Origin: Deltaproteobacteria bacterium
GTDB taxonomy: Bacteria; SAR324; NAC60-12
Assembly: GCA_002726945.1 (NCBI GenBank)
Contig: PBTB01000106.1
Coordinates: 1-37,314, forward strand
Direction: 5' to 3'
Length of the DNA stretch: 37,314 bases
Shown piece after piece: positions 1 through 9,320 of this stretch (positions are counted from its first letter, which is position 1; the number at the start of each line of letters is the position of its first letter). A model generated the notes under the pieces. The model worked only from the letters and a program-made list of their open reading frames with translations. It made no database searches and was not told the origin of the DNA. The position numbers were made by a program, and so were the translations under genes.

Positions 1-186
1 CTCCTGATAGGCTCGCAGCACCTCGGCCTTGCGCTCCTCGCTGTAGCGTTGCTTGGGAAGCAGCACCTTGCTCGCCCCGCAAGTGCGGCACTGGTACTGC
101 TGGCTTCCGCAGCGGTTGTGGCCGTTCTTGACAATGTGTGTGCTGCCGCAAGCGCGGCAGTGATGAACTTGGCTGGTCCGAATCAT
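1..186 (-). CDS. IS1-like transposase N-terminal (InsA-type) protein, truncated by window edge
   Basis: Manual translation: MIRTSQVHHCRACGSTHIVKNGHNRCGSQQYQCRTCGASKVLLPKQRYSEERKAEVLRAYQE..., with CxxC...CxxC zinc-finger pattern typical of InsA. Absent from the ORF track because no stop codon is in the window. Confidence 0.8.
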   Translation of the reverse strand, partial: MIRTSQVHHCRACGSTHIVKNGHNRCGSQQYQCRTCGASKVLLPKQRYSEERKAEVLRAYQE

Positions 187-219
187 CGCTAATCTCCTTT
201 GGTAGGTTAAGACATCACC
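1..219 (-). mobile_element. Partial IS1-family-like insertion sequence, one end inside the window
   Basis: Reverse strand encodes an InsA-like zinc-finger N-terminus. The terminus read on the minus strand, GGTGATGTCTTAACCTACCAAAGGAG (219 downward), resembles the IS1 end GGTGATGCTGCCAACTTACTGAT. The other end lies outside the window. Confidence 0.75.
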
Positions 220-347
220 TCCAGAGCATACCATTTCATTTAATCACAAGCCACTACCTACTATAATATCAATGAATTGTATGTTTGTATCCCAGTCCAA
301 GATGTGTCCTATAACCAGTGGCTTTGACTATACCTGCTCAATGTGGG

Positions 348-794
348 TTATTTGGAATAGATGCCGGAGTATCCTGCCAACTGAAGCAATTCGATTTCCA
401 GTTCCAGCATTTTGCGGGCGTCTTCCTCAGAGCGTTCATGATCCCACCCGGCGAGGTGGGCACAGCCATGTGCGAGCATCCGGGCGAGTTCCGTTTCCAC
501 GGGCCAGCCGTTTTCCTGTGCCTGCCGAGTGACCTGCTCCAGCGAAACCGCCAAATCTCCCACGCACTCCGCATCAGGATCGTCCTCCCAGTATGACCAC
601 GAAAGCACATCTGTGGTTTGGTCTCGCTCCCGGAACTCCCGGTTCAGCTCCCGCATTTCCACATCGTCCGTGAGGTAGAGCGAAACGCAGCGTTCTCCCG
701 GAAAAAGCTTCTGGAGGAACGTGGTCAGCACCGTTTGAAGCACCTCTGGATCTGCCTGCCCCGCAACGGTTTCCGTGCAAGTGATTTCAATCAC
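348..794 (-). CDS. ybeY: Endoribonuclease YbeY (rRNA maturation factor)
   Basis: HGCAHLAGWDH metal-binding motif (HGxLHLxGxDH-type) near the C-terminus; upstream DVLSWSYWEDD. Confidence 0.9.
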   Translation of the reverse strand: MIEITCTETVAGQADPEVLQTVLTTFLQKLFPGERCVSLYLTDDVEMRELNREFRERDQTTDVLSWSYWEDDPDAECVGDLAVSLEQVTRQAQENGWPVETELARMLAHGCAHLAGWDHERSEEDARKMLELEIELLQLAGYSGIYSK

Positions 795-1746
795 TCGATT
801 TCTTCAACTCAAACACCCGCAACTTGGCGCTGCGGCTTCTTGGATTGTCTGAGACTTCAGCTTCGGTCGCCATGATGGGGCTGCGATTGACCGCCCGTCC
901 AATGGACTGTTTGCCGCAGATGCAGTACGGCAGGTCGGTTGGGCAGGCGCAGGGTCGCTCCCATTCCCGGAATAGCTTTTTGACCGGACGGTCTTCCAGC
1001 GAGTGAAAGCTGATGATTGCCATGCGTCCCCCCGGATTCAGAAAGTCCGGAAGGATTTTCAGCAGGGTTTCCAGTTCCTCCAACTCGCGGTTGACCGCAA
1101 TCCGCAACGCCTGAAACGTCAGGGTCGCCGGATGGAAGCCGGGTTTGTGAAAGCGACGGGGAATCGTGCTGGCAACGAGGTCGGACAACTCGGCAGTCGT
1201 GCGAATTGGGTTGGTGCGCCGATGCTCAATGATCGTCCGGGCGATCTTCGTAGCGTTGCGCTCCTCGCCATATTCACGGAGCCAACGTCGCAATTCGTGC
1301 TCGTTGACTTTTCGGAGCAGTTGTGCTGCGTTCAGGTCCGGACTGTTCGGGTCCATCCGCATGTCCAACGGACCATCGAGGAGAAATGAAAAGCCACGTT
1401 CTGCCCGCTGGAGTTGTTCGGAGGACATGCCGAGATCGGCAATCACAAAATCGTAACGCAGTCCCCAGAGTTTGAGGTAGGCGGGGAGTTCCGAAAACCG
1501 TGCCTGCCGAACTTCCGTTCGTCCTGGGAATCGAGCTTCCAGTCGCTGCTTGGAGGCGTCCACCGCCACGGGATCACGATCCCCCCCCCGGAGTTGAGCC
1601 TCTGGACAGCGGTGAAGAAGTGCAGAACTGTGCCCGGCACCGCCGAGGGTGCAGTCCAGCAAAGTTCGGGGTTGCTCTGGCAGGTTCGCAAGGATTTCCT
1701 CAACCAACACCGGAACGTGCTGGAAGTCGCCGGAGGGAGTTTCCAT
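787..1746 (-). CDS. rsmH: 16S rRNA (cytosine(1402)-N(4))-methyltransferase RsmH
   Basis: HVPVLVEEIL, LDCTLGGAGHS, IADLGMSSEQL, RIAVNRELEELE, ISFHSLEDRPVK motifs. Overlaps ybeY by 8 nt. Confidence 0.95.
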   Translation of the reverse strand: METPSGDFQHVPVLVEEILANLPEQPRTLLDCTLGGAGHSSALLHRCPEAQLRGGDRDPVAVDASKQRLEARFPGRTEVRQARFSELPAYLKLWGLRYDFVIADLGMSSEQLQRAERGFSFLLDGPLDMRMDPNSPDLNAAQLLRKVNEHELRRWLREYGEERNATKIARTIIEHRRTNPIRTTAELSDLVASTIPRRFHKPGFHPATLTFQALRIAVNRELEELETLLKILPDFLNPGGRMAIISFHSLEDRPVKKLFREWERPCACPTDLPYCICGKQSIGRAVNRSPIMATEAEVSDNPRSRSAKLRVFELKKSSD

Positions 1747-1749
1747 GCT

Positions 1750-2664
1750 TCAGAAGCCCAGCACTTGCCAAGCGGCAGGGTGAAAAGTGTAGCGGTGCTG
1801 AAACGCGAGGTTGTGCGTTTTCTTGAGTTCCCGGAAGAGCGGATGGGGCTGCCAGTTCCTGGATTGACGGAAGAGCAGGCTCAGCACCTCGGAAACCACC
1901 TCTTCAGGGAGATCATGACGAGCAACCAGCACCGGGCGCTGCATGGGTAGCACCACGTCTTGAGCCTGTCCCAGATACGTCGCTGCGGGCAGCATCGCCA
2001 TTTGCATCCACGGAGCTGTTTCCAGAAGCCCTTGCCGCAGTTGCGGATTCAGCGCAAGCAGGCGGTGCAGCGGGTTTTGCTGAAGATGCTGATGGATTTC
2101 CTGGGTTGGTGCCGGGGCCAATACCACCCAGGTCTCCTCCAGTCCCCACAACGTTTCGTCATTTTGAGGCATCGTGCTTTCCCAACGGATGCTTTGCACT
2201 CCAGAGTGGGTTTGCGCTCCCCAGACCACGGCTAGCGGGAACGTGTTTGGATGCATCCGCAAGGTGAGCCGGGGATCGGGAGGCAGTTCAAGCAACTCCG
2301 GATGGGCGCTGATCACCTGCAACCAATTCGTCCAGAGGACCGTCAGCACCTGCACTTTCGGGAACTCCCCAAGCCAGCGGTACGCCGATTCCGCGTCCAC
2401 GATAGCCAAATCCCCGCGCTGCTCGGAAAGCTGTTCCAGTCGGGATTTTGGATGCACGGCAAAGCTCCAGTCAAGATGGAATTCCTTGTCCTTGACTGCC
2501 CCCGGAAGTTTCCAGAGCCGCACCAGTTCTCGGGCAAATTCGCGGGAGCCGGAGTCTTCCGTTCCCCCCAGCACCACATAGTGTGTCTCTGCACCAAACA
2601 CGGTGCCGGAGCAGATCCAGTTGCAGCCAAGCACGAGGACAAGCAGGAGGAGATGCTGCTTCAT
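1750..2664 (-). CDS. Secreted TAXI/TRAP-type solute-binding-like protein
   Basis: N-terminal signal peptide; GGTEDSGSREFARELVRLW and GDLAIVDAESAYRWLGEF resemble divergent TAXI-family solute receptors. Confidence 0.5.
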   Translation of the reverse strand: MKQHLLLLVLVLGCNWICSGTVFGAETHYVVLGGTEDSGSREFARELVRLWKLPGAVKDKEFHLDWSFAVHPKSRLEQLSEQRGDLAIVDAESAYRWLGEFPKVQVLTVLWTNWLQVISAHPELLELPPDPRLTLRMHPNTFPLAVVWGAQTHSGVQSIRWESTMPQNDETLWGLEETWVVLAPAPTQEIHQHLQQNPLHRLLALNPQLRQGLLETAPWMQMAMLPAATYLGQAQDVVLPMQRPVLVARHDLPEEVVSEVLSLLFRQSRNWQPHPLFRELKKTHNLAFQHRYTFHPAAWQVLGF

Positions 2665-3479
2665 TGCTGGCAGGCGGGACAGAAAAAGCTGCTGCGCTGT
2701 TGCTGGACGATGCGCTGGATGGGAGTGCCGCAGGTGGGGCAGGGGGAGCCGTCCTTGCCGTACACTCGCAGGAAGTCCTGAAACTCACCGGTCTTGTCAT
2801 CCACCCGTCGGAAATCGGAGATCGAGGTGCCGTTCATTGCGATTGCCTCTTGCAATACGAACTTGGTGGTGGCGACCAATTGCTTGCGCTCCTTGGAGCG
2901 AATTTGCTGGGCCGGGCGTTCCGGATGCACTCCAATGCGGTAAAGGATTTCCGAGGCGTAGATGTTGCCAATGCCCACGACCACGCGCTGGTCCAGTAGC
3001 ATGGACTTGATGTTGCGGGAAGTACGCTGGAACGGATTGCGCAGGGAGTCTGGAGTGAATTTGGAAGAGAGCGGTTCCAAACCCAAGTTTGCCAAAGCGG
3101 GACTTTCTTCAAGCGTATCCAAGACTTCCAAAGTGCCAAAGCAGCGCACATCGCTGAAGACCATCCAGCGTCCACTTTGAAAGCGGAACCGCACCCGCTG
3201 GTGCTTGTCCAACGACAGTTCGGTTTCGGTGACGACGAACTTTCCTGTCATCCGGAGGTGCCCCAGCAAGTAGCCTCTCGGGGACAAATGGAAGCAGAGG
3301 AATTTTGCGCGGCGGGTGACATCGTGGATGGTGCGCTCCAGCAGACGATCCAGGAACGCCTTTCGGTCTCCTTGCACAATGAGCGTGGGATGCAGAATCT
3401 CCACGCGGTCAATCGTCTCACCAACGATCTGGCTCCGCAGCCCACGGACCACCGTTTCCACTTCCGGGAGTTCTGGCAT
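2661..3479 (-). CDS. mutM: Formamidopyrimidine-DNA glycosylase
   Basis: MPELPEVETVVRGL N-terminus; C-terminal zinc finger CPTCGTPIQRIVQQQRSSFFCPACQQ. Stop overlaps the next start by 4 nt. Confidence 0.95.
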   Translation of the reverse strand: MPELPEVETVVRGLRSQIVGETIDRVEILHPTLIVQGDRKAFLDRLLERTIHDVTRRAKFLCFHLSPRGYLLGHLRMTGKFVVTETELSLDKHQRVRFRFQSGRWMVFSDVRCFGTLEVLDTLEESPALANLGLEPLSSKFTPDSLRNPFQRTSRNIKSMLLDQRVVVGIGNIYASEILYRIGVHPERPAQQIRSKERKQLVATTKFVLQEAIAMNGTSISDFRRVDDKTGEFQDFLRVYGKDGSPCPTCGTPIQRIVQQQRSSFFCPACQQ

Positions 3480-3483
3480 GACG

Positions 3484-3771
3484 CTATCCCCGGGTTAACT
3501 CGAACAGCCAATGGCGCACCACGAACGCCGTCCGGAACGGGGACATGCGGATGCGCTCCAGCATCAACTTCTGATCAGACGACGACGATTCTCGCTCCGT
3601 CGGCACAGCCCAATCCTCTTCTCCGGGCATCTCGAGTTTCTGCGAACCCCGCAGCGCATGGCGGAAAAATCCGTTTCCGTTCAAACGCCAATTGCGTACC
3701 AGCCACGAGAACATGCAGATGCCAATGCTGGTGGTGCAGTAGGTCAGGATTCCGGTCAGCAGTTCCTGCAT
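3484..3771 (-). CDS. Hypothetical protein
   Basis: Internal ATG start (MQELLTGILTYCTTSIGICMFSWLVRNW) with a hydrophobic segment; co-directional with mutM. Confidence 0.45.
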   Translation of the reverse strand: MQELLTGILTYCTTSIGICMFSWLVRNWRLNGNGFFRHALRGSQKLEMPGEEDWAVPTERESSSSDQKLMLERIRMSPFRTAFVVRHWLFELTRG

Positions 3772-3865
3772 GGCCACTCCTCCAGGTTGGGCCGAGGTGC
3801 TTTGGTGGTGCGAGCGACAACTCTCAACGAGTTTCACTCAGGATGGCTGGTGCTGGAGCGTGACG

Positions 3866-4132
3866 TCAGGACTTGGAATCTTTGGAAGGCTGAGCGTCCG
3901 TGGCGGCTTTCATCATGCTCTCCATGCTGCGCCCCAAGGTTTCCACAAACTGCCGTCCAAACTGGAAGGTTGGTCCCATCATCTCCGCCATCACTTCCGG
4001 ATTCATCTGGCCCGTGCGCATTTGCTCGGCAAACTCCTCCAGCACCTCGCCCTGCACCTTCGAGAGGTGGGGCATCCCAAGGGTTTCCCGGACTTCTTCC
4101 GGAGTGGCTTCAATACTGATGTTGATTTTCAT
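3866..4132 (-). CDS. DUF6489-like small protein
   Basis: MKINISIEATPEEVRETLGMPHLSKVQGEVLEEFAEQ... 88 aa; start chosen downstream of the track start. Confidence 0.65.
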   Translation of the reverse strand: MKINISIEATPEEVRETLGMPHLSKVQGEVLEEFAEQMRTGQMNPEVMAEMMGPTFQFGRQFVETLGRSMESMMKAATDAQPSKDSKS

Positions 4133-4193
4133 GGGAATCCCTACCCCCGTTCTCCCGTGAAGCGGGCCAAGTCTGCGACTATTTTGAAAGAAC

Positions 4194-4829
4194 TCACGAA
4201 TCAAGAAACGTCCACGGGGTCTGCGCCCGGGCTTGTTGCTCATAGGCCGTGATTTGCCCGGCGAACCTGAGGGTCCAGCCAATGTCGTCGAGTCCGCTGA
4301 GCAGGCAGTGCTTCGCAAAGGGATCAACCTCGAAGGAGAACATCCGTCCTTCAGGAGAACGAACCTCATCCGAAGGCAGGTCAACGGTCAGTTCACAACC
4401 TTCGTTCGCTTCTACTTCCTCGAACAACGCCTGCACCTCCTCTGGTTGCAGCACCACCACGAGGATGCCGTTCTTGCGGCAGTTGTTGAAGAAGATGTCC
4501 GCAAAACTCGGTGCAATGATACAGCGGAAACCGTAATCAAGCAAGGCCCACGGCGCGTGTTCCCGACTGGAGCCACAGCCGAAATTATCGCGGGCCAACA
4601 AGATTTGTGCGCCTTGGAAACGCGGGGCGTTCAGCACGAACTCCGGATTGGGCTGGGTGCCCGCATCGTCCAGATAGCGCCAGTCGTGAAAAAGGTGGAC
4701 CCCAAAGCCCGTGCGTTCGATCTTCTTGAGGAACTGCTTGGGGATGATCTGGTCCGTGTCCACGTTGATCCGGTCAAACGTGGCGGTCAGGGCGGTCAGT
4801 TGGGTGAACGGTTCCATGTTTCTTGTCAA
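4194..4829 (-). CDS. leuD: 3-isopropylmalate dehydratase small subunit
   Basis: [37 protein letters not shown] motifs. Start may be the internal Met (MEPFTQL) at 4817. Confidence 0.95.
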   Translation of the reverse strand: MTRNMEPFTQLTALTATFDRINVDTDQIIPKQFLKKIERTGFGVHLFHDWRYLDDAGTQPNPEFVLNAPRFQGAQILLARDNFGCGSSREHAPWALLDYGFRCIIAPSFADIFFNNCRKNGILVVVLQPEEVQALFEEVEANEGCELTVDLPSDEVRSPEGRMFSFEVDPFAKHCLLSGLDDIGWTLRFAGQITAYEQQARAQTPWTFLDS

Positions 4830-5302
4830 AGTTCAATGTTCTGGTGAAATTCCGGGAATATCCGTGAAGTGGACCGTGGGCTTTCTACGTCAAAAAAACT
4901 TAATCGGCCATCCTCATCGCAGTACCAGACTTCTTCGGCGTCAGTTTCAAAATACAATTCCCGTTTTTCGTGCATTTCCTTATCGGTGTTGCCGGGAGAG
5001 AACACCTCCACACAAACCTCCGGTGCCACGGAGCATTCCACTTCATGCTTGATCTGCTCAAAGCGCTCACGCGAAGCCCAAGCCACATCCGCGACTTTGG
5101 TGCCGCCGTGCGTGTGAATCGCGCATGCGGCCAACCCCTTGCCATCGGAACGCATGGATTCCATCAAATGTCCGACGGCTAGTTGGTACGCCGAATGGCT
5201 CACTCGAACGGGAGCCATAACGATTTTTCCATATTCATTGAGTTCAATCTTGAATGGAAGGTTTCTCAGGTTGGGATGATCACACACTTCTTGCCAGTTC
5301 AT
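4826..5302 (-). CDS. Uma2/DUF820 family PD-(D/E)xK-like protein
   Basis: KVADVAWAS...[37 protein letters not shown] matches the Uma2 core pattern. Confidence 0.85.
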   Translation of the reverse strand: MNWQEVCDHPNLRNLPFKIELNEYGKIVMAPVRVSHSAYQLAVGHLMESMRSDGKGLAACAIHTHGGTKVADVAWASRERFEQIKHEVECSVAPEVCVEVFSPGNTDKEMHEKRELYFETDAEEVWYCDEDGRLSFFDVESPRSTSRIFPEFHQNIEL

Positions 5303-5314
5303 GAGATGCCTTTT

Positions 5315-6709
5315 TCAAAGAGTGCGGGGATCGGCAAAGCGTCCGGCCACAGCGGCGGCAGCGGCCATCAGCGGACTGACGAGGTGGGTGCGTCCCCCCT
5401 TGCCCTGGCGTCCCTCGAAGTTGCGGTTGCTGGTGGAGGCGCAGCGCTCTCCGGGTTGGAGCATGTCATCATTCATGGCGAGGCACATTGAACATCCGGG
5501 TTCGCGCCAGTCAAAACCTGCTTCAGTGAAGACCTGATCCAGACCCTCCTCTTCGGCTTGCTGCCGCACCAGTCCGCTGCCGGGGACAATCATCGCGTGG
5601 ACTCCGGAACGGACCTTGCGGCCCTTCACGAACTCCGCAACCGTCCGCAGATCCTCGATACGGGAATTGGTGCAGGAGCCAATGAAGGCCCGGTCAATCG
5701 AGATTTCCTGCATCGGGGTGTTGGCCTCCAGCCCCATGTACGCCAAGGCGCGTTGCAACGCCTTGCGTTCGGTGGAGTCCACAATGGCTTCCGGATCGGG
5801 AACCTTGCCGTTGATGTCCGTGACCATGCCCGGATTTGTCCCCCACGTCACTTGCGGCAGGATGTCCTCGGCGGTCAGCGTGAGTGTGGTGTCGAATTCG
5901 GCGTCCGGATCGGAGGGCAACTGCTTCCACGCCTCAACCGCTTGGTCGAAATCTGCACCTTGCGGGGCGAAGGCTCGCCCCTGAAGATAGGCATACGTCT
6001 TCTCATCGGGGGCCACCATTCCGGCTCGTGCCCCGGCTTCGATGGCCATGTTGCAGAGCGTCATGCGCCCTTCCATCGAAAGGTTGCGAATTGCTGCGCC
6101 CATGAACTCGATCGCGTAGCCCCCGCCTCCGGCAGTGCCGATTTTACCGATGACGGTGAGGATGATGTCCTTCGCAGCCGCGTTTTCCGAAAGTATGCCT
6201 TCGACGGCCACTTTCATCGTTTTTGGTTTTTTCTGCTGGAGCGTCTGCGTGGCCAGCACATGTTCCACTTCGGAGGTGCCGATTCCGAAGGCAAGCGTTC
6301 CAAAAGCCCCGTGGGTCGCGGTGTGGGAATCGCCGCAGACAATCGTCGATCCTGGCAGCGTCAGTCCTTGCTCCGGTCCCATCACATGCACGATTCCGGA
6401 ACGCTTGTCTCCAAGGTCAAAGAGCGTGATTCCGAAATCCTTGCAGTTCTGGCGCAGCGTCTCCACCTGCTGGCGGGAAATCGGATCCTTGATTGGGGCA
6501 AGTTGGTCGCGGGTCGGGATGTTGTGGTCCGGAACCGCGTAGGTGGCTTCGGGACTGCGGACTTTTCGTCCAGCAAGCCGCAGTCCTGCGAAGGCCTGAG
6601 GTGAAGTGACTTCGTGGACGAGATGCCGGTCGATGTAGAGGATGGTGTTGCCCTCTTGCTCATGCACGACGTGCGTATCCCAGATTTTCTCAAACATTGT
6701 CTTGGCCAT
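5315..6709 (-). CDS. leuC: 3-isopropylmalate dehydratase large subunit
   Basis: [49 protein letters not shown] motifs; about 464 aa. Confidence 0.97.
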   Translation of the reverse strand: MAKTMFEKIWDTHVVHEQEGNTILYIDRHLVHEVTSPQAFAGLRLAGRKVRSPEATYAVPDHNIPTRDQLAPIKDPISRQQVETLRQNCKDFGITLFDLGDKRSGIVHVMGPEQGLTLPGSTIVCGDSHTATHGAFGTLAFGIGTSEVEHVLATQTLQQKKPKTMKVAVEGILSENAAAKDIILTVIGKIGTAGGGGYAIEFMGAAIRNLSMEGRMTLCNMAIEAGARAGMVAPDEKTYAYLQGRAFAPQGADFDQAVEAWKQLPSDPDAEFDTTLTLTAEDILPQVTWGTNPGMVTDINGKVPDPEAIVDSTERKALQRALAYMGLEANTPMQEISIDRAFIGSCTNSRIEDLRTVAEFVKGRKVRSGVHAMIVPGSGLVRQQAEEEGLDQVFTEAGFDWREPGCSMCLAMNDDMLQPGERCASTSNRNFEGRQGKGGRTHLVSPLMAAAAAVAGRFADPRTL

Positions 6710-6749
6710 GGGACGAATCCTCCAAAATGCAGGTTTTCAGTACAGAATG

Positions 6750-6778
6750 ATTCTAAGAGTCGGCTTGGAGGGAGTCAA
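6750..6778 (-). promoter_or_regulatory. Candidate sigma70-type promoter for leuC
   Basis: On the minus strand TTGACT (6778-6773), 17-bp spacer, TAGAAT (6755-6750); GGAGG Shine-Dalgarno just upstream of the leuC ATG. Confidence 0.6.
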
Positions 6779-6783
6779 GCACG

Positions 6784-6884
6784 CGGAGCGCACCCCGCCG
6801 TCAGATGCGCTCCGGAGGGAAGCGTGAGGAGGGTCACAAGCTACGTCCACAGGACGCAGCTTGAGGAAAGCCCCTCAAAGGGGT
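6784..6884. other. Highly structured intergenic element (candidate ncRNA or IS605-type right end)
   Basis: CGGAGCGCA/TGCGCTCCG 9-bp inverted repeat (6784-6792/6806-6814); AAGCTACGTCC-ACA-GGACGCAGCTT (6838-6862); CCCC-TCAAA-GGGG (6871-6883) competing with TTGAGG/CCTCAA (6861-6866/6873-6878). Confidence 0.5.
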
Positions 6885-7081
6885 GATGGGTGGAACAATC
6901 CTAACCCGGACTAGCCGGAACCAAAATTATCGTCTATTCTCATTTCAGATAGTCCCCCTCTGAATGTCAAACAAAACCCATGAGGACCAAGGGGCCCACC
7001 TTTGGAATCGTCAGCACCTCCCCGTAGGGGAATACTCCGTGTGACCCCTGCAGTCCTGAACTCGCTTGAGGAAACTCCCTC

Positions 7082-8047
7082 TCACTCGGAGGAAGCCTGC
7101 TTGATGGTGATGCGGGCGGACTGCCGGAGTTCAGTGAGGTAGGCTTGGATCGCTCCGGTCCGTTTTTGCTGGTACACGGAATTGGCGAGCGCGTCCGATT
7201 GCTCGGCGGAGAGGTTCGCACAATCCGGAGCGTTGGGAAACGCCTCTTCGGTGATGAAGAGGACATGGAAGCCAAACTGGGATTGCACCAGTTCGCTGGG
7301 TTGCGCCACCGGAAGGGTAAACGCCGCTTGGTCAATCGCAGGGAGCAGTTGCCCCTGCTGGAATTTTCCGAGTACCCCACCATTTTTTTTCGCTCCAGGA
7401 TCGTCAGAAACCTCACGGGCGATGGCGGAAAACGCCTTGCCTGCCGTAAGGGCAGTGCGTACTTCCTGTGCCCGGTTTTGCGCCTCCGTTTCAGAAGTTC
7501 GGAAGAGAATCTGTGACAAGCTGATCTGCCGCAACGACTGCCGATGCGTCCGGCAGGCGGCCTGAATCTCGGTGCCCTCCACACGAATCTTCGAGTCCAC
7601 CTCGCGGGACAGGACCCGCTGCTTCTTGAGATCCTTGAGGATACGTGACTGCAACTCGCTTTCCGGCATCACCGTGAGCAGTTGCGGGTTGGATTCGGAA
7701 ATGCGGTCCAATTGCGCATCCACCTCCTTGTTGGAAATTTCAATCTTCAGGACACGAGCGCGGTCGAGCAGCAGCAGTTCCTGGATGAGGCTGTCCACAG
7801 TGGTGCGGTCCACTTCGGCAAACTCGCGGTCGCGTTCCGGACCTTCCGGAATCGCTTGCTGAATCTGCGCCTTGAGTGCATTCACGATGTCCTCGGCCTC
7901 GCTCTGGGTCATCATCTGGCTGTTGACGATGAGGAAGATCCGGTCAATCACCTGGGGGGCCGCCCCAACTTGGAGCGCGGGGAGTAGAAACGCCCCCAGC
8001 AAAAGCATCAGCAGGGGCCAAAATCTAGCGGGCATGGTCGAGCGCAA
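7082..8047 (-). CDS. SurA-like periplasmic peptidyl-prolyl isomerase/chaperone
   Basis: Signal peptide, IDRIFLIVNSQMMTQSEAEDIVNALK SurA_N-like segment, parvulin segment LSQILFRTSETEAQNRAQEVRTALTAGKAFSAIAREVSDDPGAKKNGGVLGKFQQGQLLPAIDQAAFTL...SQFGFHVLFI. Confidence 0.85.
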   Translation of the reverse strand: MRSTMPARFWPLLMLLLGAFLLPALQVGAAPQVIDRIFLIVNSQMMTQSEAEDIVNALKAQIQQAIPEGPERDREFAEVDRTTVDSLIQELLLLDRARVLKIEISNKEVDAQLDRISESNPQLLTVMPESELQSRILKDLKKQRVLSREVDSKIRVEGTEIQAACRTHRQSLRQISLSQILFRTSETEAQNRAQEVRTALTAGKAFSAIAREVSDDPGAKKNGGVLGKFQQGQLLPAIDQAAFTLPVAQPSELVQSQFGFHVLFITEEAFPNAPDCANLSAEQSDALANSVYQQKRTGAIQAYLTELRQSARITIKQASSE

Positions 8048-8867
8048 GTGAGGTCATCGTTTGGGAAAAGGGTTGCAGTTCTGTGCTTCGGGCAGTCACA
8101 GGAATGCGGTGCAGGTACTCCATCTTGGTGACGGTGACACGCTTGTGCAGCCTGCCGTCGAACAGGTATTCCGTGACTTGCGGGTACGCCTGTTTCTGGT
8201 AAGTCTTGAATTTTGAAAAGCGCACCTCCAACTGCCAAACCGTGCCGTCCGGGTGCTGGACTTCGCGGTGCAGCGAGTGCATCCGGAAGGTGATGGGCTG
8301 GATGAAGGCGTAGGCTCCGGATTCGGGATGGCCCACACGATACAGGGCGTGGCTGTCCTCAGTGAGTTGCAGGGTGACGTGGAATCCGGAAAGACCGTAC
8401 TCCCGGAGCGTTTGCTCACGGTTCTGGGAATCACGTCCCAGCAGTCGCAAGTACCACGGCGAGGTTTCGTGCCAGTCGAATCCGGGATGCAGGGCCGTGT
8501 CGGCGTAGTTGTCCTTGTACTCAAGGTGAATGTGCAGTCGCTTCTGGAATCCCAGGGATTCCACGATGATGGCCTCGTCAGCTTTCCAGTGAATGCGCTG
8601 GCGGTAGCGGCGGTCAGGCCGCTCCACCGGATGCAGCTTGCCCTTGGCGTCCGCAACCGCTTGCAGTGGATCAAACACCTGCACCTCGGTTTCAAGGTAG
8701 ATACGCCACCAGTTGACGTGTTGATTCATTTGAAACTGGAGGTCTTCCCACGCAAGTGGTGACGTTGCGGCATGACCGGAAGCGGTGACCAGCAGCCCGG
8801 TTCCACAGAAGAGGAGAAGCCTCGACAGGCAGCGGGGAATCCGAAAAAGTGGCAAACGGCTTTTCAT
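8025..8867 (-). CDS. Secreted hypothetical protein
   Basis: Signal peptide; overlaps the start of the surA-like gene by 23 nt; no family recognised. Confidence 0.55.
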   Translation of the reverse strand: MKSRLPLFRIPRCLSRLLLFCGTGLLVTASGHAATSPLAWEDLQFQMNQHVNWWRIYLETEVQVFDPLQAVADAKGKLHPVERPDRRYRQRIHWKADEAIIVESLGFQKRLHIHLEYKDNYADTALHPGFDWHETSPWYLRLLGRDSQNREQTLREYGLSGFHVTLQLTEDSHALYRVGHPESGAYAFIQPITFRMHSLHREVQHPDGTVWQLEVRFSKFKTYQKQAYPQVTEYLFDGRLHKRVTVTKMEYLHRIPVTARSTELQPFSQTMTSLALDHAR

Positions 8868-9061
8868 TCAAGAGGAGCAGTGCTAGGTTCAGCATGTCAG
8901 TTTTTGTTGGAATTCGCAAGGAATAGTGGCCGATACAGAAGCCTTTCAGAATCGGATTATCCAAGCTCTGAGTCGTTGCGTATCCCCACCTGACACCGGC
9001 AATCCGTTATGAAAGAAGCCAGAGGCTGGATCGATTTTAATCCCTTGAGGGTCTGATTCCC

Positions 9062-9080
9062 CGCAGCTTGCTGCGTTTTT
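9062..9080 (+). terminator. Terminator-like or REP-like hairpin plus T-tract
   Basis: CGCAG-CTTG-CTGCG followed by TTTTT. Confidence 0.3.
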
Positions 9081-9320
9081 CAGCGCCGCAGGCCATAGTT
9101 TTGCCAGGCTTTTTTCAAAAGTGTCACCGAATACTCCGCTGCTCTGCGGCGGGGTATGAATTGAACCATAATTTTTAAAAAACCGACCTGCTCAATGCGG
9201 GAAATAACTAATGATTCCAAAGAATTAAAGGATTTGAGGAATTTTTGATGAAGTCAATAATATCCGTGCTTTAGCAAAATTTTTCGTAAGTCCTGTATAC
9301 GTTTTTTCAACTAGGCGATA

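Noticed and set aside
5558-6604. 348-aa plus-strand ORF antisense to leuC
   Set aside because: Shadow ORF of a conserved gene; His/Arg-rich translation without recognisable domains.
6861-6880. GAGGAAAG motif resembling the conserved 5' region of RNase P RNA
   Set aside because: Other RNase P conserved regions and pairings are not found at proper spacing, and the region is too short.
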